A stretch of 64,000 bases of DNA from Mucilaginibacter ginsenosidivorax. Its GTDB lineage: Bacteria > Bacteroidota > Bacteroidia > Sphingobacteriales > Sphingobacteriaceae. Position numbers and translations under genes: made by a program. Positions 7,930 to 16,273 of this stretch are shown piece by piece (position 1 is the first letter of the stretch; each line of letters begins with the position of its first letter). The DNA lies in NCBI RefSeq assembly GCF_007971525.1, contig NZ_CP042437.1, positions 2,728,001 to 2,792,000 of the forward strand, written 5' to 3'. The notes beneath the pieces are model-generated. The model was not told where the DNA came from, searched no databases, and worked only from the letters and a program-made list of their open reading frames with translations.

Positions 7930-9168
7930 ATGACTGGGAAAATCAAATTTTACAAACCACTAGAATTCTGGGGCAAAATATCTGTGGATGATCAATTAAG
8001 AGATATCTATTTCAATCTTCAAAATATTGAAGGAGACTTATTAACGCTTATTGAAACTGATAAATACAAAGATGAACCGGTAGTTTTTGAAGTTGGTGAA
8101 GCTAGAAAACCAGGAGAAAAAGAGGCAAAAAAAATTTGTCTTGATTCTTCTAAAAGAAAAGTAGGACATATTATATCATTTGATAACGAAAGAGGAATTG
8201 GTTACATAGAAGATTACGGAAAGAAAAATAAACTTTTTTTTCACCATTCGTCAATAAAAAAAGAAAAAGCTGATAAATACGAGAGGATCGAAGTCGGGGA
8301 ACCCGTTATTTTTACAGATGGGATAAATGATAGAGGAAAATGTGCAATCGAGGTAACGAAAATTGACTATAGATCCCATATTGAAGAGTTTGCAATTTTT
8401 CAAGATTTAAGACAAAGTTTAAATGACTTAAAATCGCTTGCGGAATTGGAAAATTGGGATTATTTAAAAAAACCTACCAAAGGAATGCCAGTTCTTTATA
8501 GCTATATTAATCATACATGTATAAGGCTCATCAGGCAAGATAAAATTGTTAAAGGTCGCTCCTCAAAAGACAACAAGGAATATTCTTATTTTAATACGGG
8601 GTTGGTAACACCACAACAAGATGAGATTTTTGCTTATTTCATAAAAAACCCTAAATACTCTCCCATAACTGGGTGGGGATTGGAAATCCCAGAGTGGTCA
8701 TTCATAGAATTCAACACTGAACAATCTGTTTATAGGAGATATTTTATTGAGGTGCCCGATATAGCGACTTATTTTTCCGAAGCAGAGGTGGCTGATTTAA
8801 TTTTTGACACACGAGTACCAATTATTCCAGATAAAGAACATTTATTAAAGCGAAAAGCTCGAATTGAATCCGAAAGAATCAGAAATTTGGATGATGAGGC
8901 GTTTATTGAAGAGATTAAGGACGCAATAGAGCTTGCTAAAAGAAGAATTAGAAGAAATTACAAAACTGCTATACCGCACTTTTACGATAATAGAATTCAA
9001 TTCTTGTTACCGCTTTGCTTCAGATCAAACAAAGCTGAGGCAGTTGCTGCACTCGTCGTAAATAAAAATGAGAATATTCATGAAGCGCATACCATTCTGA
9101 GCTTAGACCAAGCGTACAATAATGCACGTCTTTTAGCTAAGCCAGACCGCGAGTGGCTAAATCCTTAA
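7930..9168 (+). CDS. Double cold-shock-domain protein with DUF3825
   Basis: The 412 residues divide into three parts. Residues 3-55 are a divergent cold-shock domain (GKIKFYKPLEFWGKI). Residues 77-145 are a clearer one with RNP-like motifs GIGYIED and LFFHHSSI. About 155-410 match my recollection of DUF3825, with FNTGLVT, RNYKTAIPHFYDNRIQFLLP and the closing LDQAYNNARLLAKPDREWL. Cold-shock domains bind single-stranded nucleic acid; DUF3825 has no established activity that I know of. The protein is cytoplasmic. Codon use is AT-rich like the nuclease-STAND gene 246 bases downstream, suggesting joint acquisition. Role in RNA sensing or repair is inference. Confidence 0.78.
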   Translation: MTGKIKFYKPLEFWGKISVDDQLRDIYFNLQNIEGDLLTLIETDKYKDEPVVFEVGEARKPGEKEAKKICLDSSKRKVGHIISFDNERGIGYIEDYGKKNKLFFHHSSIKKEKADKYERIEVGEPVIFTDGINDRGKCAIEVTKIDYRSHIEEFAIFQDLRQSLNDLKSLAELENWDYLKKPTKGMPVLYSYINHTCIRLIRQDKIVKGRSSKDNKEYSYFNTGLVTPQQDEIFAYFIKNPKYSPITGWGLEIPEWSFIEFNTEQSVYRRYFIEVPDIATYFSEAEVADLIFDTRVPIIPDKEHLLKRKARIESERIRNLDDEAFIEEIKDAIELAKRRIRRNYKTAIPHFYDNRIQFLLPLCFRSNKAEAVAALVVNKNENIHEAHTILSLDQAYNNARLLAKPDREWLNP

Positions 9169-9414
9169 TTTTAGAAGATAGCGTGTTTCTTAATGATATA
9201 AACTTAAAAAAGCGCGCCTGTTAAAATTTCAGCATTTTAAAATAATTCCTCCAAACTGTTTAAAAGCTAGCACTTTCCGTTCCATCATTGCTAGTTGAAA
9301 ATGGTTACTTTACAACCTAAACACACAGATCGCTTGAGCCAACTTAGAAACTGAAACGTAAACGAAAAGGGGCAAAAAACAGTACATTTATTAGCATTAG
9401 ATTTTAAAACAATT

Positions 9415-12081
9415 GTGACAAAAGAAATAAAAATCATACTTGAAGAAGGAGCTTCCAATAAAGCAAAGGGAAATTGTTTTGAAGACCTAATAAGAAAGTT
9501 ATTATCAATTCACCAATATGAAATACGTGGAAATATAAATTTTTCAGGTATGGAAATCGACCTTGTTGCAGAACATAAACATAAAACAGAAACGCTTTAT
9601 GTTGAATGCAAAGCTAAGGAAAAAGTCTCCTCCGACGAATTAAGTAAATTTTGTTTTAATGTAGATTTCAAAGAGGCTAATTACGGTTATTTCTTCAGAA
9701 CGCAAGATCTTGAAAGTCAAGCCGGTGCCCTACTAAGTGAGATAAGAAAAAAACCGAAATATAAAAATTTAAGCTTTTTTGAACCGAACGACATCATCCA
9801 AATGCTTAAAGATGCAAAAATGGTCTTTGAAAGCGAACAAGCTATAAGTACCTTGTCAATTTCAAAGACGATTTTGGCAGTCACTTACTTTGGTGATTAC
9901 TTCATTTACTTGATAAATGAGAGTAACGCATATCCAACAAAATTTTACCTTATCAATGCCAATCAAAACGACAAAAATATTTCCTTTGAAACAAGTGAAC
10001 TTCTAAAGAATCGAATCGATGATGTAAAAAATCTTACCGTTGTCACAAGTAATTTAAATTCAATTAAAAAAGAAAGTAAAATTTATTCGGCAGATAATCT
10101 TATTGAAACTATTTCAGAAGTGCAGGAAAGTGAACATTGGTATGATTATCTTCCAGCATCATCTGAAAACAAACACTTTGTTGGTCGTGACGGCATTAGA
10201 ACTCAAATTTTAGATTATTTTAAAGAGATACATTCTGGAAAATCTAAGAAACGAATTTTCTATCTAAACGGTAAATCCGGATGGGGCAAAAGTTCTTTAG
10301 TCCTTGAAATTAAAGGTAGGTGTCGCAACAAGCACTATAAAAACAAGTTTTATGCATTAGCAATTGATACAAGGAGTGCAACTTCTGACAATTTTGTTGC
10401 TTTGTCTTTAAAAAAACTGCTGAACTCCGCTTTAGATAGCGGCTTTTTGAGTAAGACAATGTTTGACCGTGACATTACTTTCACTACTAACACCGAGCTG
10501 CTAACTTCCGATTCTGTTAAGCTCCTGCTACAACGTCTATCTGTTGAATCAAAATTTTTAATTTTGATTTTTGACCAATTTGAGGATGTTTTCAGGAAAA
10601 AGGATTTATTTAAATCCTTTTATAAATTTTTGAGTGATGTTACAGATTCTAAGCCTAACATAATTGTTGGGTTCTCTTGGAAAACAGAAATAATTATCCC
10701 TATTGATCATGAAGCCTACTCTTATTGGCAGCAAGCTAAAGAGCAAGCAAAGGAATTTACGATAACTGAATTTGGAGAAAAGGAAATTGACGGAGTGATA
10801 AAACAATTGGAAGAATCCGTCGGTCCATTAGACAAAAGTATAAAAGATAGGATTAAGGAAAGCTCACAAGGTCTACCTTGGTTGACCAAAAAATTGTGTA
10901 TTCATATTTTTGATCAAATTCAACTTGGTTTAGCAAAAGAAAATTTAATTGAGTCTAATCTGAATATTGCTGATTTATTTAAAAAAGATGAAGAACGTAT
11001 AGAGGGGACTGAATTGAAAGCGTTAAAATTGATTGCAAAAAGAGCGTACGAAGGCAATTTTTTTGAAGAAACTGAAGTAGGCGATTTAATTGAAAATAAA
11101 ATAATCGAATCGTTACTACACAAACGACTTATTATTAGGTCGGGTGTTAACTATAATATTTATTGGGATATTTTCAGGGATTATCTAGTTACTGGGGTGA
11201 TTCCGATTATTGGGGAAAGTTTTCTATTAAGACAAATGGTCAACTCTTGCTTAGATGTGTTTCTTCTGTTTGAAAGCGTGGAAAAAAAAGAGACTCTCAC
11301 ACAATTGTCCCATAAGCACTCAAAAGGAATAGGTGAAGAAGCCTTATACAATATATTGCTAGAGTTAAGAAACATAGGCTTGGTGCAAAAAGAAAATGAA
11401 TATTTTAAAATTAAGCGAGAGGTTGAAATCTCTAAAGAAGGCTTCATAAAATATATAACTGATAAATTTCAGAATTATACACCTTATTTAGTACTTAAAA
11501 AGACAAACCATAATAAAATCACTAAGGATACTATTTTGCAAGTGCTTAAGATTACGTTCAAGCAGGATTTTCAAGACACGACTTGGGATGCCTATGCTAA
11601 AACTTTAATAAGTTGGTTTGCAATATCGAACATTGACATAAAAAATAAGATTATCGAACCTCAAAAGGGACGTAGTAATCCTAGACTAAACTCTTTAAAT
11701 AAAGAAGAGTTGTTGCCAAGAACCTCTTTTAAAGAAATCATTGAAGCTTTACACTTATTAAACATAGAAGAACCAGCAATTAATAAAAATATTTATCGGG
11801 ATTTGTATTTGACCGATATCATAGACGGCAATAAAAAACTCACTGACTTTGGCAGAAAGGTGATCGCTTCCGATAAATCATCGCAAAAAAAAATCCTTAG
11901 TGAAAAGATTTTAACGCTTGATAAAATGGCACAATTAAATATAGTCTTGGGAAAACAGCACAACTACAAAGTGAATGATCTTATTGAATTTTTTCCAAGT
12001 GATTTTTTTGGTGGCAAAGAACTCGCAACAAAAAAAATATACGCTGCGAAAGCCATTAGTTGGTTGAAATTTAAATCTTGA
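9415..12081 (+). CDS. PD-(D/E)XK nuclease fused to a STAND-type ATPase, putative antiphage protein
   Basis: The start is a GTG at 9415; the first ATG (residue 46) would cut into the nuclease. Residues 15-135 form a restriction-endonuclease-like fold with E23, D49 (MEIDLVAE) and E64-C-K66 (YVECKAK), the PD-(D/E)XK pattern. After a linker come FVGRD (255-259), Walker A GKSGWGKSS (286-294), Walker B LILIFDQFED (D387), GFSWKTE (419-425) and GLPWL (486-490), the order seen in STAND ATPases. About 560-888 are helical and look like winged-helix modules. Avs-type defence proteins share nuclease-STAND-sensor order, but this one is much shorter. The trigger is unknown. Confidence 0.8.
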   Translation: MTKEIKIILEEGASNKAKGNCFEDLIRKLLSIHQYEIRGNINFSGMEIDLVAEHKHKTETLYVECKAKEKVSSDELSKFCFNVDFKEANYGYFFRTQDLESQAGALLSEIRKKPKYKNLSFFEPNDIIQMLKDAKMVFESEQAISTLSISKTILAVTYFGDYFIYLINESNAYPTKFYLINANQNDKNISFETSELLKNRIDDVKNLTVVTSNLNSIKKESKIYSADNLIETISEVQESEHWYDYLPASSENKHFVGRDGIRTQILDYFKEIHSGKSKKRIFYLNGKSGWGKSSLVLEIKGRCRNKHYKNKFYALAIDTRSATSDNFVALSLKKLLNSALDSGFLSKTMFDRDITFTTNTELLTSDSVKLLLQRLSVESKFLILIFDQFEDVFRKKDLFKSFYKFLSDVTDSKPNIIVGFSWKTEIIIPIDHEAYSYWQQAKEQAKEFTITEFGEKEIDGVIKQLEESVGPLDKSIKDRIKESSQGLPWLTKKLCIHIFDQIQLGLAKENLIESNLNIADLFKKDEERIEGTELKALKLIAKRAYEGNFFEETEVGDLIENKIIESLLHKRLIIRSGVNYNIYWDIFRDYLVTGVIPIIGESFLLRQMVNSCLDVFLLFESVEKKETLTQLSHKHSKGIGEEALYNILLELRNIGLVQKENEYFKIKREVEISKEGFIKYITDKFQNYTPYLVLKKTNHNKITKDTILQVLKITFKQDFQDTTWDAYAKTLISWFAISNIDIKNKIIEPQKGRSNPRLNSLNKEELLPRTSFKEIIEALHLLNIEEPAINKNIYRDLYLTDIIDGNKKLTDFGRKVIASDKSSQKKILSEKILTLDKMAQLNIVLGKQHNYKVNDLIEFFPSDFFGGKELATKKIYAAKAISWLKFKS

Positions 12082-12166
12082 TAAAACCTCTCCCGCTACC
12101 GCAAGTTCTTTTGAACGCTAACACAAGAGTCCCCCTTGTGATCCGCATGCTAAGTATTGAATATGC

Positions 12167-12198
12167 AAATCCCGAATGCTTAACTGCATCGGGATTTT
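12167..12198 (+). terminator. Terminator-like hairpin downstream of the nuclease-STAND gene
   Basis: AAATCCCGAATGC pairs with GCATCGGGATTTT (one bulged base) around TTAACT, and the right arm ends in T residues. It lies about 85 bases after the stop at 12081 and probably ends that transcript. Confidence 0.65.
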
Positions 12199-12592
12199 GT
12201 ATTATTAGGCAGGGCTAAAAGGGTAATGCGAATTTACATAGGTTATCCTTCCGACCAAATCTTAACCCTATGATCTCCGGGTTAAAACCCATCCCCTCCG
12301 TGCCCCTTTTGGCACCAACAAACGCAAACATTTTACAAGCCACCAAACTGCGAGAACCATCAATTCAATGTTAACCATGATAAATTACAAAAACTTGATT
12401 ATCAAATATTTATAATTAATTTACATAAAATATGTTAAGTTATGTTAACCATGTTTCCGCCGGTGGTAGGTGTTATGCCCCATCCATTTAGCCTCACGGA
12501 AGGCCAAAGGCAATCACCAAATAGGTTCCCAGCTAAGGCTGTTTTAAAACGCAACCCCTGGCTGATACGGTGGTAACACCGGCCAGAAGCTA

Positions 12593-12630
12593 AAAAATCC
12601 CGGATGTATGATAACATCGGGGATTTCTTG
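12593..12630. terminator. Second terminator-like hairpin, no adjacent gene
   Basis: AAATCCCGGATGT pairs with ACATCGGGGATTT around ATGATA, with A and T runs outside. The stem resembles the hairpin at 12167 and could act in both directions. No gene ends at it. Confidence 0.5.
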
Positions 12631-12852
12631 CTTAACGGTTTTCGCGTTAGTGATTGTACCGGATACCGGCTTTGCGCCTAATGCCTTGTGCGCGTATGAG
12701 GGGAAAGCACGGCCCGTTTCTACCAACGGGAACGCCCATGATATTAGCTTTGGGTGGGAGGGCTGTAACCCGGGCCAATTTGTACGGTTTTTTTGGTTAC
12801 CGTCCTGATGAATGGGCTACGGTGTAGCCACATCTTTTTAGTTAAAGAAAAA

Positions 12853-12983
12853 TGTCATTTCGAACGAACTGTAGTGGGCTTCGAGCGCTGGGGTGAGGAG
12901 AAATCTTATACGCGCTGCATTCCGACAGGCTTTTGGGATGCAAGGCGTACAAGATTTCTCCTCGTACCTCGTTCGAAATGACA
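12853..12983. repeat. 131-bp inverted repeat with 15-bp perfect ends
   Basis: TGTCATTTCGAACGA (12853-12867) and TCGTTCGAAATGACA (12969-12983) are exact reverse complements. Inside, GAGGAGAAATCTTATACGC pairs imperfectly with GGCGTACAAGATTTCTCCTC, and GCATTCC with GGGATGC. It lies just beyond the 3' end of the M13 peptidase gene. Confidence 0.85.
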
Positions 12984-13010
12984 AAAGTGTTTTAGCTGGC
13001 TTCGCCTCCC

Positions 13011-15029
13011 CTACCAAATCTTAACCCTCTCCCCTTCCGCCTTGTAATTTTTATCGCCCGGCTGTACGTTGAATGCCTTATAAAACGGAGCGAAATTCAT
13101 TAAGGGGCCGTTTACACGCCACATGGCGGGCGAGTGGGGGTTGGTGTTTACGTAGGTGCGCAGGAACTCGTCGCGGGTTTTTACTCTCCAGATGCGGGCT
13201 ATGGACAGGAAGAAGCGTTGGTCGGGCGTGAAGCCGTCAATTTTGGTGTTGCCTTTGCCTTGGTCGGTCATTTTAAAGGCGTCGTAGGCAATGGCTATGC
13301 CGCCATTGTCGGCGGTGTTTTCGCCCAGGGTGAGCGCGCCTTTAATGTGTACGGTATCTAACACGGTAAACGAGCCATATAAATTGGCCAGCTGTTTTGT
13401 TTTGGCCCTAAACTTTTCGTAATCCTGTTTTGTCCACCAGTTTTTTACGTTGCCGTCTTTGTCAAACTGGGCGCCCTGGTCGTCAAAGGCGTGGGTCATT
13501 TCGTGGCCAATCACCATGCCTATGCCGCCGTAATTGATAGCATCGTCGGCTTCAAAATCAAAATAGGGATATTGCAGGATGCCCGCCGGGAAAACAACCT
13601 CGTTAAACGATGGGTTGTAATAAGCGGTAACCGTAGATGGCGTGGTACCCCATTCCGTCCGGTCGACCGGCTTGTTCAGCTTGGCTAACTGCGTTTGGTA
13701 GTCGTTTTGTTTCAGCCACAGGATGTTTTCGAAGTATTTGCCGCGGTTAATTTGTACCTTATCGTAATTGCGCCATTTATCGGGGTAGCCCAATTTTTTG
13801 GTGATGGCGTAAAGTTTTTCTTTGGCTTTTTGTTTGGTGCTGTCGCTCATCCAGTCCAGGTGATTGATCCTGTTCTCGAACGATTTTTGCAGGTTGTTTA
13901 CCAATACCAGCACGCGTTTTTTGGCATCCTCGTTAAAATATCGTTTCACATACAATTGGCCCAAAGCCTGCCCCAGGTAATTGTCGACGTTTTGCGTCAT
14001 GATTTGCCTGCGGGTTTTTTGTACGGCCTGCCCGTTTAATACTTTGTTAAACTCAAACGAGGCATCTACAAATGGCTTGCTCAATATTTCGGCGTAGTTT
14101 TGGAGGGTGGCGGCTTTTAAATAAATTTTCCAGTCGGCTATGGGTACCGATTTTAACAGGCCGTTCAGCTTATCGTAATAAGCGGGCTGGCCCATGTCAA
14201 CCGAGTCGGTTGTGGCGCCAAGTTCGGCCAGCAATGTTGGCCAGCCTATATTAGCCTGTGTTTTGCTGATGGCGGCGATGGCTACCTTATGGTAATTGGC
14301 ATTAACATCCCTTAATTGGATATTGGTTTTATGCGATGCCGCGTTTTGCTGCTCGATGCCGTAAGCAATAGCTGCATTTTTTGTGGCGGCGGCAGGGCTG
14401 CTCCCGGTTAACCGGAACAGGGTGCCGATGTATTTCTTGTAAGCCTGCTGAACGCGAAGTGTGGATGAATCTGTTTTAAAATAATAATCCCTTTCTGGCA
14501 AGCCAATGCCGGTTTGCGATGCATGGGCAATATTGATGCTGCTGTTTTTGTTGTCGGGATAAATACCAAAGTCGATAATGAGGCCGTTCCCGGTTTTTAG
14601 CTGCGCGGCTACAAATTTGATGAGTGAGGGCACGTTGGCAATGGCATCAATTTGTGCCAGTACCGGCTTAATGGGCTGGTATCCGCGCTGGTTAATGGTT
14701 GCGGTATCCATACCCGAGGCGTAAAAATCGCCCACCTTTTGGTCGATACTGCCCATCGTGTTCCGGGCTTTTGAAACACTATCCAGGATATTTTGCAGCA
14801 GCAGCTTTTGCGGAATGTTCATGAAACTGTACGAACCCACGCCCGATTGATCGGCGGCAATTTTGGCGGTATCGTACCAGCGCCCGTTAACAAAGCGAAA
14901 AAAATTATCGCCGGGTTTTGTCAGCGAGTCGATCCCGGCCACATCAACAAAACCTTTTTTGTGATCGTCCTGGTATTTCCAGGCACCCAAAACAACTAAC
15001 GCTACACACAGGTAAAATACTTTATTCAT
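13011..15029 (-). CDS. M13 family zinc metallopeptidase (neprilysin/PepO-like)
   Basis: The 672 residues match the usual length of bacterial M13 peptidases. An N-terminal hydrophobic segment (VFYLCVALVVLGAW, 4-17) exports or anchors the protein. The zinc motif HEMTH lies near residue 508, the third ligand in ENTAD near 568, and the substrate motif VTAYYNPSFNEVVFPAGILQ before it. M13 enzymes are oligopeptide endopeptidases of the periplasm or surface. The start is the ATG at 15029; TACCTTTA, a near -7 box, lies at 15046-15053. The gene is monocistronic, between two inverted repeats. Confidence 0.94.
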   Translation of the reverse strand: MNKVFYLCVALVVLGAWKYQDDHKKGFVDVAGIDSLTKPGDNFFRFVNGRWYDTAKIAADQSGVGSYSFMNIPQKLLLQNILDSVSKARNTMGSIDQKVGDFYASGMDTATINQRGYQPIKPVLAQIDAIANVPSLIKFVAAQLKTGNGLIIDFGIYPDNKNSSINIAHASQTGIGLPERDYYFKTDSSTLRVQQAYKKYIGTLFRLTGSSPAAATKNAAIAYGIEQQNAASHKTNIQLRDVNANYHKVAIAAISKTQANIGWPTLLAELGATTDSVDMGQPAYYDKLNGLLKSVPIADWKIYLKAATLQNYAEILSKPFVDASFEFNKVLNGQAVQKTRRQIMTQNVDNYLGQALGQLYVKRYFNEDAKKRVLVLVNNLQKSFENRINHLDWMSDSTKQKAKEKLYAITKKLGYPDKWRNYDKVQINRGKYFENILWLKQNDYQTQLAKLNKPVDRTEWGTTPSTVTAYYNPSFNEVVFPAGILQYPYFDFEADDAINYGGIGMVIGHEMTHAFDDQGAQFDKDGNVKNWWTKQDYEKFRAKTKQLANLYGSFTVLDTVHIKGALTLGENTADNGGIAIAYDAFKMTDQGKGNTKIDGFTPDQRFFLSIARIWRVKTRDEFLRTYVNTNPHSPAMWRVNGPLMNFAPFYKAFNVQPGDKNYKAEGERVKIW

Positions 15030-15154
15030 AAACAGTCAATTTGTTTAAAGGTAATAATTTAGGAATATGTTGGGGAATGAAATTTTAAATGGTGGAGCAT
15101 CGTCCTGTCCACAGCTCAAAAGGGGATTTGCACAAGGTATCGGGGCTTTTTTGT

Positions 15155-15260
15155 TCCCATCTCGAGAGGGGGCGCGATGGGAAGTGCGTTAGCAGGGGTG
15201 TGTTTTTCAGCGTTCAGTCGCGCGCATATAACACACCCCTCCGCCCCTTTCGAGAGGGGA
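15155..15260. repeat. Imperfect inverted repeat between the M13 and DoxX genes
   Basis: The arm TCCCATCTCGAGAGGGGGCG...GCAGGGGTGTGTT pairs with AACACACCCCTCCGCCCCTTTCGAGAGGGGA. The left arm carries an extra segment of about 17 bases. It is an obvious hairpin in a 257-bp spacer without a gene. Confidence 0.7.
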
Positions 15261-15286
15261 ATCGCGCAGGGCCGGGGCTTAGGGCT

Positions 15287-15670
15287 TCAGGAGATATAAC
15301 TTGCCGGGTACACCTTTCTGAACATGATGTAGGTTACGGTTACGATGCTGAAGGCCACCAGGGCATCGATAGTGGCGGATGGGCCGATGACGATGAGCTT
15401 GGAGAAGAAGGCAAAAATGATATCGAAAAATACGCCTGCAAATACCCACTCTTTTAACCGGAGCAATTTGTTGGGGATTAACAGAACGGTAATGCCCGAT
15501 ACCTTGGCTACACCCAGTACATAAATAAAGTAGGCCGGGTAGCCCAATTTGAGGGTGATATCCCATACTATTTTATTGGTGGTAAGTTCGCAAATGCCGC
15601 TGGTGCCAAACCATAATGAGGTTAATGCTGTACCGATCCAGAAAATTGTTTTTGCTGTTTTTGTTGTCAT
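15287..15670 (-). CDS. DoxX-like small membrane protein
   Basis: The 127 residues form four membrane helices. The first carries AKTIFWIGTALTSLWFGTSG and the second includes KLGYPAYFIYVLGVAKVSG, followed by a LKEWVFAGVFFDIIFAFFSK helix. The G(Y/F)P.Y......K..G pattern is typical of the DoxX-like family. The molecular function of these inner-membrane proteins is unsettled. It is preceded by a long repeat-rich spacer and shows no operon partner. Confidence 0.82.
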   Translation of the reverse strand: MTTKTAKTIFWIGTALTSLWFGTSGICELTTNKIVWDITLKLGYPAYFIYVLGVAKVSGITVLLIPNKLLRLKEWVFAGVFFDIIFAFFSKLIVIGPSATIDALVAFSIVTVTYIMFRKVYPASYIS

Positions 15671-16273
15671 GATTTCTGTGTGTTTTTTGTTTGATTTGAT
15701 TCAAAAATGGGGCATCTGCCTTAAAACCCACAGTGGTTTTATAGTCAATTGGGCATTATTGATACTGGCTTAGGCATTTTGAGGCATGGACCGGCACGCG
15801 GGTGGGGATTAACGCGGGGGGTGGCGCTGTAAAAGAGCGGTGTTGTGCTGAGTGGTAATTTTTGTGGGTTATGAAGTGGTAACGACAACAATTTAATCCT
15901 CTTTGTCGTGCCGAACTTGTTTCGGCACCCCACAAACTAAGTGTACTTCATGCGGGCCACCTGTCCTGTGGAATCCTGAAACAAGTTCAGGATGACTTCA
16001 ATTTTTCAACATGTTATAGGTAGCCCATCGAAACATCGCGGACAAAGTTCTCTCCGCGCAAGCCTTCAATGCTATTAAGTTAAGAGAAGCAGAAAGTGAG
16101 AAATAATATCGAACACCGAATTTCGAATATCCAATATCGAAGTTTTCCTTCATTATTCGAAATTGGGCATTGGGTGTTCGATATTAAATTGGCCTTAATT
16201 CCTTAACTCAATAGCATTAGCAATCGTTCGACAGGCTCGAGGCATAAAAGCACAATGTATAAACTGGATAATT
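15671..16273. other. 600-bp gene-free spacer with several hairpins
   Basis: No gene is supported. GTGCCGAACTTGTTTCGGCAC (15909-15929) and ATCCTGAAACAAGTTCAGGAT (15974-15994) are two hairpins whose cores (GAACTTGTTTC and GAAACAAGTTC) are reverse complements of each other. A palindromic repeat copy follows at 16105-16185. Confidence 0.65.
16105..16185. repeat. Palindromic intergenic repeat, GAACACCGAAT family, copy 2
   Basis: AATATCGAACACCGAAT at the left pairs with ATTGGGTGTTCGATATT-like sequence at the right. The internal words (TTTCGAATATCCAATATCGA, TCATTATTCGAAATTGGG) are shared with the copies at 1219 and 17732. Confidence 0.85.

Larger units (their letters stand above)
12082..13010. other. 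930-bp spacer at the right edge of the AT-rich block
   Basis: No convincing gene is seen; the open frames here are short, overlap on both strands and lack start signals. It holds two terminator-like hairpins (12167-12197 and 12593-12629), an AT-rich patch with TATGTTAAGTTATGTTAACCATG (about 12431-12451), and the 131-bp inverted repeat at 12853-12983. The two terminators with no gene between them suggest a lost or decayed gene. Confidence 0.6.

Noticed and set aside
7771..12129. CTAACACRAGAG occurs at 7771-7782 and 12118-12129, like attachment-site repeats flanking the AT-rich block.
   Set aside because: Only 12 bases with one mismatch, the left copy lies inside the block, and there is no integrase or tRNA. 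Chance is a sufficient explanation.
12435..12981. Short overlapping open frames on both strands in the spacer left of the M13 gene.
   Set aside because: They overlap hairpins and an inverted repeat, have no promoter box or recognisable protein, and translate to low-complexity or palindromic sequence.
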